NCBI GenBank assembly: GCA_033980235.1
Contig: CM067070.1
Location: 25,220,699 to 25,284,698, forward strand
Source of the DNA: Diadema setosum
Lineage: Eukaryota; Echinodermata; Echinoidea; Diadematoida; Diadematidae
DNA: 64,000 nucleotides
Direction of reading: 5' to 3'
In this document: in pieces, positions 26,498 to 38,300 of the stretch
Layout: each line of letters opens with the position of its first letter
Numbering within the stretch: the first letter of the stretch is position 1
Notes under the pieces: generated by a model
Seen by the model: the letters and a program-made list of their open reading frames with translations, nothing else
Database searches by the model: none
What the model was told of the DNA's origin: nothing
Made by a program: the position numbers and the translations under genes

Positions 26498-29276
26498 GAT
26501 AATCACTACAATTACATTTAGTCATCATGAATCAGTCACTTACTATGCACATCTTTTCTGCATCTAATTAATCTTTATTTTGAAGGATAGCAATAGATAC
26601 AACCGAAGAAAGGGGAGTTTGAACTCTCACCTCCTACCCAGCGGTGAGGTCAAAGGGAATTATGATTTATTATGACTTATTTACCATAATTTCATAATGC
26701 TTAATTTTTTTTCTCACAGTTAAATGTACAAGTTAGATAGTTCTAACATGATTCAGTGGAAATTATATAACACCGAGATAGATCCTTGTCATTTGATTGG
26801 TTGTTTGTTATTGATCACTCGGCCCATTTTACTATTATGTCATTCGTGCAATTGTGGCTCCATCTACCGTGCAATCTTGGATCCATGCCATTTGCTCCAT
26901 TGCACGCGCACCGAGAGCCCGGCACACGACGCATGTAAACCGCTTGCGTTTGCAGTGTGTATTGGTTAGGCGATAGCGCGCTTTTGTAAAGCGCACAGTG
27001 AGCACTCTCCCGATCTCAGATTCTCTCTTGTTTCTAAATTAATAAAACATCAAATGACAAGGATCTATTTCAGGTGTCACATAAAACAAGTAATAAATGT
27101 TTTCATTCGTGCAATGGGCAGAATATTTCATTCGGTGAAAGATGAAATTTTAGATCCATTCAACGAGGCGCAGCCTCGTTGAATGGATCATTTCATCTTT
27201 CATCTCATAAAATATTCTGTCCATTGCACTCATGAATATTCATTAGGCCCTATTTGTATATTCTTCTACGCTTTCACTTCTCATTCACCTCTGTGCATGA
27301 TTTTTCGTCATTCTTTGCAGAAGTGAATGTCAAGCATTTGAGTTTAAACGAAACTCCTACGAAGTCTATTCCTGGAGCATTATCAGCAGCTGAGTGGGAA
27401 GAAACTACTTGGCGAATTGATGGAATACCTGACTGTGGGATCGGCGCGTTCATAGAAAACGCTTGTGAAGCTATTAAAAGGCAGGGACTCATGTTGAGGG
27501 ACAATCTAAATGGCCCTAATTTAGCGCAGTTTGTCAACTGCTCGGAAAGAATGTACCTTCATCGACCAAAACCAATCTTATGGGTCCATTCAAAGACCAA
27601 GAAGTTCCAAGTCAACTTTTCAATATCCTGTGCGGAAGGTATTGTTATCTCCATATTGGTGGGTTTTGGATGGAAATGTAGCGAAATGTATGACACATTA
27701 AAGTTTTATGTTATCCTAAAATGTTTCTGAATCTTGAACGTTCAAACTTTTGTTTTCTTACGAAGGGAAAAAAACTTATTGGGAAAGTTGATTTCTACTT
27801 CCTAATTGTCAGTTAGGTTGTGATGATGGTAAGAAACTTTTTATACGTTAATACCTACAGATGACTTGATGTTCATAAGTTTTGTGAAACTCTTATTTCA
27901 AATTCAACCACTCTTTGCTCGATAAATTCAAAAGATTCAAGGGGCCCAGCTGCGTGTGACACGGTGTATTATAATTGATATTAGTATCAAAATTGTCACT
28001 TTGAGAGTAGCCATAAGAAAAAAAAAAGTGGTGACATCATTGGGAAGTAATTACAAGCACTCTAAGCTACTGCTAAATATATCGTAATGAAATTCGAGGG
28101 ATTGTGTTGACTAAAATTGTGATACAGGAATGTGAACCACAGCAGCATGACCAATGAATACACTGCAAAAACATTCGTGTTAGATTTAACACCATGGGTG
28201 TTAAATCTAACGCCGATCAAGAGTACATAGAAGACCAGACCGACAGGTGTAAAAAGCTTATTATGATGGTGTTGAGAAGTGTTCACCTTGCATTTTGTGG
28301 TGTTAATTTGACACTGGCATGGTGACACTTTTAACACTCCGCTGGTGTTAATTCAACAATGACACCGCATGGTGTTGATTTGATATTGCTGGTGTTAATG
28401 TCCATGGTATAACACCAATCCAGTGTCAATAGGAGGCCACAACAACTAGTGTCACTGTGGTGTAAATGTCTTCACATCTTATTTTTTTCAAAAATCAAGT
28501 TCTTACCGGAAAGTACTGTTCTTGATCGTCTTGTCGAAGGTGAAAATCAACAAGAAGAACAGTAACTATAAGTATCTATTCGAAAAACAATTTTATATTT
28601 TGAAGTGACACCCGGAGGTGTTTATCTAATACCACACTGCAAAAAAGTCTGGTGTTAAATATGGAACACCGAGCTGGTGTTAGATTTTCGGTGCTCATTT
28701 GTGGTGTTAGATCAACACCTCCGGGTGTCACTTCAAAACATAAAATTGTTTTTGGAATACTTTCTTAGTTACTGTTTTTCTTACTGATTTTGAACTTCAT
28801 CAAGACGATCGGAAATTTTCCGATAAGGTACTTGATTTTTGAAAAAAAGGAGTGAATACATTTACACCACAGTAACACCAGTTGATGTGGTCTCCTATTG
28901 AAGCTGGGCGGGTGTTATGCCATTGACATTAACACCAGCAATATCAAATCAACACCACGCGGTGTCATTGTTGAATTAACACCAGCGCAGTGTCAAAAAT
29001 ATCACCAGATACAGTGTCAAATTAACACCATGAAGTGCCAGGTGAACACTTTTCAACACCATCACAACATTTTTCTACACCTGTGGGTGTGGTCCTCTAT
29101 TGACACTTGATCGGTGTTAGACTTAATACCCGTGGTGTTAAATCTAACACCGATGTTTTTGCAGTGCACAAACGAGCACCGGAAAATTAACACCAGCTAG
29201 GTGTTTCATATTTAACACCGCACTTTTTACAGTGTACATACACACATCATAATACACACACTCACACACACAACAT

Positions 29277-29318
<42 letters not shown>

Positions 29319-32300
29319 GCTCGACATTAGCGGTGACCTGGAGCCATCAGAAAGAGATGTCTGGGCACCACCCACTTTTTTTTTTGTAAGGAAAAGGCAT
29401 GTTTTTAATACGATACAGACATGTTTTGGTGGCCCCCGAAAAAGTTTATCGTGTATACTGTTTTTTTTTTTTTTTTTTCACATCCAGAAAAAGGGGGAAA
29501 TAACTCGCGACTCGGTGCTACATGATTGCACACATTGCAATAGTGAATAGCTGTCGTAACTATAGAGTTGGAAGATAGTCTTCACGCTGAAATAGAACAG
29601 TCATTTTATGTCTATGGTCGAATTCGGTCAAACTACAGCTGTATATGTTTTTCTATCTTTCATCTAAATTTAATCAATCCAATTACGGAAAAGGGTACAC
29701 CCCTGTAGGTAACTATATATAACAATGTCATGAATATTATGGTGTAATGGAAATCATGTTTATACATAAATGTATAAGTAGTATTGTGAATTTGATGTGG
29801 CAAGTGGCATTTCAAGTACTTTATCATATCCGCCAATTTTTGCATAATATCAGAGTTTGTAATGATTTAATTTTGTTTTTGAATTGTCAAATTTTCTACT
29901 GTTTAGCTCAAGTCGACTGTGCATTCATAAAATGTACACATATTCGGTTGTATGTTCATATATTGTGTTCATTTTAGTTGGGTATGTGGATGTTTGGTCT
30001 TCAAAAATGACAAAACTCTTTCTGCGTTGATGTAAGTAGCATTCATGTCTTTCTCCTTTTAAATTCCTTTTAACAGAAGTAGATTGCGATGATAATCCTT
30101 GTCCATTCTCGAGTGCCTGCACTAATGTTTTCGGAGGATACGTGTGCTCCTGCCCACCAGGTTTTCTGGGCAAAAACTGTGCGGATGGTAAGCTGCCGTC
30201 TACGTCAAAGGGGTCTTTCTAATAGCAAAATCTACATGGCCAGAGAGGGAGAAAGAGAGAAGATCTGTTAATTGCCCTAAATGAACCACATGTGTGAAAG
30301 TAAACATATTTATACAAAACATAATTTTCCTGAAACTGCAATGTGTTATTCTCATTCACGCACAAATACACATAGACTCATATTCTATACTATTATCTGC
30401 AAAGTGCAGCTCTTATACAGGGGCTGTGCATCTTTGCACGTCGCATATCTTCATTGAGTAATTGAATGATATTACGATTATTGTATGCGTGTACTTTTGT
30501 AGACAATTTATTAAAAAGTAATGTAAATTTACATGAAAAATTATATTCCCACGCTATTTTAATACACCTTGTATCTTCGTTTGACTTTTTAAAACTAAAA
30601 CATGTCGAGTAAAACTACAGTATTAACTGTTTTACTGTGAATACAATCAAGAGCGAAATTAACATCAAAATAAAGCTCTCGCAATATAGTGATTTAATGA
30701 AATATACTCAACCCCTCTGTTGAGTATATATATTATATATATATATATATATATGTAATATATATATATATATATATTCTATTACTGGAAAAAAGAGCAA
30801 AGAAAATAGGATTCCATCGGAAATTCGAGCATTGAGATTAAGGGTTTCTGGGACGAACACTGAACTAGGGCTTTCTATAGCTCAGTCGGTAGAGTACCGG
30901 GATTGCATCCGCAGGTCTCGGGTTCGAATCCCGATGGAATCCCACTTTCTTTGCACATTTTTCCACTACTAAATTATATTTATTTCTGTTTAGTTTTCTT
31001 CTGTTTACGTTTATATATATATATATATGGCCCGTTTCATGGTTAGGCGCCACTTTTTGTCAACCTAGGGGTCAAAATTTCAAGTTCTCTTTAAGAGATG
31101 GAATGTCTTGATTTTTTATTCCCAAGAATGTGAATTTAATGGAAAATGTAATGTCAGAGCTTAATTATTATTACAATATCTGATATTATGAATGGTTCTA
31201 TAGGAGATGAAGGTAATTTTGCTGAAAGATAACACTATGATACCATGGACAGAGCTGACACACTATGTGTCCAACAGGTAATTTGATACTGTAACATGAT
31301 TAAGTGATATTTAAGCAAACTTCGTGCCAGATTTTGTGTTCTTATTTGGATTTATTGGAAAATTGTACCGCTTTGAAGGAAAAATATGGTGTGAAATAGA
31401 GTAAATGACTTCAAAAAGTTTCTCTTGTTTTACACTTCCTCATTCAGGATGTGTAATATTTCATGGAGATAATGCTTATGTTGGGGGACATACACACACC
31501 TAATATTAACATTGTGAGTGTCCAACTTTTACATTTAAAATTTCAGCTGGAGGATGTGGTGGATGTGACAAAAACAGATGTGAACGGACATTTTACACCT
31601 TGAGCAATAAACAAAAGAAATAAGCCAAGTGATTACCTAATGAACAGTCAGCACAAGTCAGTTTACAGTAAGAAACAAATTATGTTTCACAAGAAAGCTT
31701 TTTTTTTTTTTTGTTGTCAGCATAAATGATATCAGTAATATCCAACACGGTGGATGTGAACGGAACACCAATTTCCTTATTTTTTTTTTCCTGCACACCT
31801 TGCATTGCAACTAATGATTATAAATGCATGCAGTACAATCAAGAATGCTGTATTCAAAGTACAAGTCACTGCTGACAAGGTTCCATGTCCTGTAAAAGTT
31901 ATAAATGCCTGAAATTCCTTATAAGTGGTGGATGTGACGGATAGGAGATGTGAACGGACATTTTTACTCTTCTTCAATTTATACTTAATAGTAGTTGAAA
32001 TCATCACTAACATTTCTATTGGCTCACATGCACTGAATGACCAAATTATTTTTTAGGTCTTTTTGCAGACACACATGTACACTGTTAATTGTACAGTTCA
32101 CTTAATTTTCTTAGAGTAAATTGGATCCAACACAGGGGATGTGATACCAAAATTGTGAACAGAATTCCAAATTTTAATCTTTCTTTATCATAAACTGGTT
32201 AACAGTAATCCTACTTGGAAGAACCACATAGAAAAACCACATTTTAGAATGCAAATCACTGCTCACAAGGGTCCACATACAGTTGTATTCTCAAGTTTCA

Positions 32301-35300
32301 ATGTATGAATGCCTGAAACTCCTTGGTGCAGATGTGACAAAATCAAATGTGAACAGACATTTTTTTTACCTTCAATTTATGTGAACTGCATATGAATAAA
32401 ACAATAAATTCATCAACATAGTAACGACATCCTTACTCTTTAACCAATGAAGTCATACATAATGTTTCTGTAGAGCAATTATGCACTCAATTTTTCTCAC
32501 AGTAAATGATATCCAACATGGTGAATGTGACATTTTTATTGTGATCAAAATCCCCAATGTGCAGTCAAGCGTTTTCCCAGGGTATCAAAAAAAAAAGGTA
32601 CAAGTAATGTGAGTCTTAATCTTACCTTTCGTCCTACCGAATAGTTTCTGCCTATGACAAACTTTAAAAGTGAAAACCTGGTATAAAGACCAATCCTCAA
32701 TAATAATAACAAAAAATGCAGATTAGGTGGTCATGACCCTGTGTGCATTATGCATTGTAAATCGACAGCACAGGCAAAAGCTACAATAACACTCGCATAT
32801 GCCACCTACCAGGATTCCACCCATAAACTTTATCATGTCAGTTAAGAATCACATTTCTAATTTGTAATAGTTTGTTGATATTGAAGCACCACTGTTAGTA
32901 TGTTAATGCACAGGGTATACATAGGCCCTACATATTGACAAAATGAAATCTTTATTTGTATAATTTGTGTTCTGTAAAGAAGCATTTTCTCCTCCTCATC
33001 CATATACAGTACCATCCTTCCACCTCTCCTACATCATCACCAGGATAAGCCATTCTTTGTCAATTGAAGACCATTCATTTTTTTTTTTTGGTGGAAATAA
33101 CAAACTTTATTTCCCTTTTTGCTTTATGAGTATCATTATGTATTCAGATTAAAAAATAATAATTTAGGGTTAACAAAACTTGTTACACCTTCAGATGAAA
33201 AAAACCTTCAGAATAACATGCCTTATTTCATATTTGGATTTATGAACCTTTGGAATAATGACCTTTATCTAATTCTTGGATTTACAAAGCCTCAGAAAAA
33301 TAAACCCTCTCTCATTTTTTTTTTTTTTTTCTGAACAAACCTGTAAGTTAAGGGAATTTGTGTGTTTCAGAATAACAAACATTGGGAATAATGAACAACC
33401 CTAATGAGCTTTTGATAGCTGGCTATAACATGTAATCTTGTGAAGCACATACAAATTGTACAGCAAATGTATTTTTTTTTTAAATCATGGCTAATACTGA
33501 ATAAAGCTAATTTTTGTCAACAACGGGCAATTTGTCAGTCAGTTGCAATAACAACAACTTGATACAAGGGTTTATCTATTTGCATAAATATTGACTTATC
33601 CTCTGCTAAAAAGAATTGGAAGGAGCACTTGTTGGCTGTTGGGGTTGAGGCAGTTTAGTGGATATGAATTACAATGCCTGCCTAATAATCAGGAGCTTGT
33701 TGGTTCCAGAGTTGTAAGACCATGATTTTTTATTTGGACTACAATTATAAACACTGAATAATTGGTGCTTATTGTACATCGACAAGGGGCAATTTGTCAG
33801 TCAGCTCCACTTAAAAACAACTTGATGTAAGAATTCATTTATTTGAATACCAAGTAAATACACTTATCTACTGCACAGGATCACATTCATGTACATTGTA
33901 GAACTAGCACGGGCTCTGTAGCGGAAGCTTGGTAGTCTAGTGGATATGACGCCAGTCTGGTAATCAGGAGATGGTCGATTTAAATCCAGCTTGAGTATCA
34001 TATGGCCATGATTTTTTCATCACACATTTGGTTATACTCCTAAAACACTGAATAACTATGCAAGAATTCCTTTCTTTCTAAAAATGCATTGGAAAGTGGG
34101 GTTAAACGGACCCCTTCAGTGAGATGGACCCATACCATTATCTCTGTGAATCACCTTCCCTGTACCTTCACTGGAAACTAAACATCAGGAGATAGCTGGT
34201 TTAAATCTGACCCAAGTTGAATGCCCATTATTTTTTGTCATGGCTACTACTAGAACACTGCATAACCGGAGCTTACTTATGTTGAAGGGCAGTTTTCAAT
34301 CAGTTGCAGTAAAGTGATATATAAATCAATTTAACTTTTTTTTTTCACCCCTCAATCTAAGTTAACCATTCCAATGGTTGTGGATCACTTCACACTGTGT
34401 TCAAGTCTTGATGCTGCGTGAAGCATTGGGAACTAATGCTGAAAAATGCTGTGCGTTGGGGAGATATACTGTGTGTCCGTTCACATCCCAAAATGTCACA
34501 TCCACCACATATTCAATCATTTTTAAACTTATTAAATACAGTATACAGGAGAGGTCTAATCAATGTAATTAAATAACATATATATTCTTTTGCCTTTTTG
34601 AGATTAAATATCTGCAAAATTGATTAGAATATGTAGAACATCAGTTTTCACAGTCACAGTGACAAAATCATACTACATCCTCACTGTGAACAAGTATTCT
34701 AATGTAAAATTATAGTGAATGTGGTATAAAAGTGGATGTCTGATATCTAGATATCTTGGGAAAGACATGTTTTTTAAATCTAAACATATTTTGTCCCCCC
34801 AAAAATAAGTTGTCCCTAGATTTTACGTGATATTCACAGAAATGTCCGTTCACATTTTAAAATGTCACATCCACCAGGGCATTTCACATATTTTTTAAGT
34901 TTTTCAAATTTTTAGTTTCATAGTAATCTCAAAATCAGTGGCATTTGTAAGCTTACTAAAGAGTCTAAAATGTGTTGAGATTTAAAGTTAATTGGACCAG
35001 TATTTACTGAGATGCACACCAAAATGTGTTTCTGACAAGAAAGGCTGGTGGATGTGACATGTGTGAACGGACACCATGTTTTGTGAAATAAAAAAAGCAT
35101 TTGAATTTCAAATCCTAAATTGTTTCAGAGGGATAGCCACCCAACTGTGTATCATTGATTTATGCAAAAATTTTAGAAATAATCTAAACCATTAAAAAGT
35201 TATAGATTTATAAAATCTTGGTGGATGTGACAAAAATGTGAACGGACATTTAAATTTTGTTTTCAAATTCCTGTCATTTCATCAGATGGAACTGAAGCAC

Positions 35301-38300
35301 AAACAAACTTTCTACAGTCACTCATACAAAGCTCTTCTTTACTTTTACATTATTTTCCTGAGACTTGCCTTTGTTTTCTTACTTACACAACCCATATAAG
35401 CAGATGATTAAATGTGAACGGACAATGTCACATCCACCAAGAGAATTTTGGGGTGGAAAAAATGTAACAAAAAGGAGTTCAAACTTTTTAACTCTGATAT
35501 GATTCATTATGGCTACTCATACACTTAACATAGATATGTTCACTAAACTCATAGCTAGATATGATACAGAATGGCAAAGTTTGCAAAAAAGGGATGTTTG
35601 CCAGGTTGACACACAGTTGGTCCGATTTGGGCACATCTTGCCTCACTGTGAGCAAATGCTTTGGAGTTGCATTTTCGTTATGCTATGGGAGGTAGACCCC
35701 ATGGGGGTCTAACATATGCATATCAAAACATTTCATGAATCTACTCTTATTCTGTGTAGTAGACTGAAAACTGAAAAAAATGAAAAGTGGCGCCTAACCG
35801 TGAAACGGGCCATATATATATCCCAGAAAAAAGGAAACCGAGCTTCCTTTTCATTCTTACCATCGAAATCATAAATTTCCTTTATGAGATGTACATGAAT
35901 GGAAAGATATGCTTCTCTTTTTTTTTTTTCATTTGATGCACAACTCAATGTTCACAATTCAGGCGTGACTGACTTCGAACAATGGGGAGTGGCGCTACCA
36001 GATTTTCATCTTCGCGCGCAAATGGCGACTTTCAGAGAATTTTTCAAACTTTTTCAGATTCATAATCCCAACGTCCATATTTTCTTATTTCATATGAGAC
36101 CTCATGCGTCAAATATGAATGACGCATGCATGCTCGAGAAAAAGTTGCATGAAAACATATTTTATATCTACCGATTCTATGGATAGTTGAAATACATGCA
36201 AGCATTTAGCTCCCCCGACTTTCCTCTTAGTCCAAGAGCATTAGCTCAAAATAGGCCCAAACCTGGACATTTTTTATAAGAAGCCGATTATTTCAGGATA
36301 GGTCCAGAAATGTGTCTAAAATAACATACTAAAAGTCCTCATAAATCCTCGAGCGTTCTCCGCAATCCGAGATGGCATCCAAAATGGCCGCCATTTCCAG
36401 AGATTCTTATGACTTTTCAACCAGGTATCCTAAATGCAAAAAGTAAATATCTAACTATATGTTTTTTTTTAAGAATGAAGAACTCAATGAAATGTATATT
36501 AAAAGATGTTGACGTAGGCAAGAACCGTAATCCAAGATGGCGTCCAAAATGGCCGCCATTTCCTTAAATTTCTTATAACTTTTCAACCAGGTAACCCAAA
36601 TACGAAAATTAAATGTCTAAATATATGTTTTTAAGGATGGAGAATTCAATAAAATACATATTAAGAGGTGTTGACGCACACAAGTACCGTTATCCAAGAT
36701 GGCGTCCAAAATGGCCGCCATAACCTTTCAACTAGGCAACCCAATACAAAATTTAATTGTCTATTACCCCGGTAGCAACAGTGCAGAAGTAAACGACACA
36801 TTGGCAACCCAGAAGCACCGTACACGCTTTCCGGTCACGGGTCAGTGAATTTAGCCCGAGCTAAACTCGCGAACCTTTTATACTGAAGTTAGCTCGTACC
36901 TGAAGCTGACCTGATCCACCCCCCCCCCCCCCCCCGAGCGCACTAACTTTAGCTCGGGCTAACTATTTTTCGATCTTTTATACTGAGAGTTAGCTTTATA
37001 TAAAAGGGGTGAAATACGAAGAACTCAATAAGATATATATTTAAGAGATGTTGACGTACGCAAGTACCGATCAAACCGCTCGAGCTGTTCCTAAACTGCA
37101 AAATGGCGTTCAAAATGGCCGGCAGTAACAATTTTATCTCACAATTATGTAAATAAATGTCAATGTGGCTTGTAAGAAACTTTTTTTTCTTTAAAAATAG
37201 TTCTTATGTGTAAAGTATACAGATAAAAACACTCGGATGTTAAAATCAAGAAGTGTGTCCTTGTTACGAGAGAAACATTTCACCATCAGTTTGTCGCTAA
37301 ACAGAGAGCCTACTAGATGGCAATATTTTGTTACCACATGGTCTATTTTCGTCACCTCAAACATATGACATGAAAATTTAGTACTGGCCTTTTTTTTATA
37401 AGCAACGCTTTGATGTCTACCATGAGGTGATTTCCATTCGAAACTGTCAGTTATCACTTAGGAAGTAAATATTCTTTTGGTAGTGTGTGCTACATACTGT
37501 ACATGTTCAAAATTACTGTCTACATGTGCTACAAAATAATGTGTAATTTATCACATGACAGTGAATTTCTTTGGTGCAGTATATTGCTCCACCTAAAACA
37601 TAGTGTCTGAATTATGTTATTCATTTCATGTAGATTAGGTAAAATTATATAATAGATAGAAATCAGAGATGGTGACACTCGTAGTTACACACTCTTCTCC
37701 CACACGAGGAATTTTTTTCTTTTACTTGAAAGTGAAACATATGGTGCAAACGTATGGTAAGATATTGAATTGTTTCCATCAAAGAGTAGGAAAAATATAA
37801 AGTAGTATTCAGAGAAACGGGAAATGGGAGGGTGTATAAGGGGGATCCCCTCATGATCCCCACATGAAGGAGATTGTGCATTTTCAGACTTGATATTCAG
37901 ACATCTGATGCACCCCTTTTGGTGAAATATTAGTCTTTTGTTTCCATCAAAAAAGGAACTAAAAGATATATAATCATTGAAGTGTGCGGTCATAGAATTG
38001 CCCACTCCCACATGGGGAAAATCTCGTATTTCCAGATTTGAAATTCACACATCTGTTGTACCCATTTGGTGAAATATTCGATATTTGTTTTCTATTTAAA
38101 AACGTTAGGAAAATATATACATGTACTCAGGAAAATGCCGGGGAGGGGGAAGTGTGGGAGGAGAATATTCCTTCCCATACGATGGAGATTTTGGCCTTTT
38201 TCCAATTTGAAATTCAGAGATTAAGCGCACTCTTTGATGGAATGTTTGATATTTTGTTTTTGTCATAAAAGTGAGAATATATATATATATATATATATAT

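Larger units (their letters stand above)
25329..27320 (+). other. Intron 7
   Basis: It holds TA-rich DNA, a TIR MITE (25488-25743), a GT microsatellite (26461-26494), a TIR element (26770-27077) and a strong hairpin (27104-27236) that ends 84 bp before exon 8. The stretch 25744-26460 shows nothing recognisable. Confidence 0.75.
27639..30076 (+). other. Intron 8
   Basis: It contains interleaved GGTGTTA-rich inverted repeats (28161-29234), a CA microsatellite (29280-29315) and a T run (29461-29478). The remaining parts are AT-rich without features. Confidence 0.75.

Noticed and set aside
30871..30944. Functional tRNA-Ala gene
   Set aside because: The anticodon stem has three mismatches and the acceptor stem two, and its 3' half belongs to a foldback arm.
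30865..31053. Minus-strand frame with [10 protein letters not shown]
   Set aside because: This peptide is the familiar antisense translation of a tRNA-like sequence, not a gene.
35899..36186. 95-codon frame possibly a missing CUB-like exon in intron 9
   Set aside because: It has no W-x-[VI]-x-G-[LI]-P core, no cysteine pair and no phase-1 donor. EGF 5 and CUB-like 5 already alternate correctly without it.
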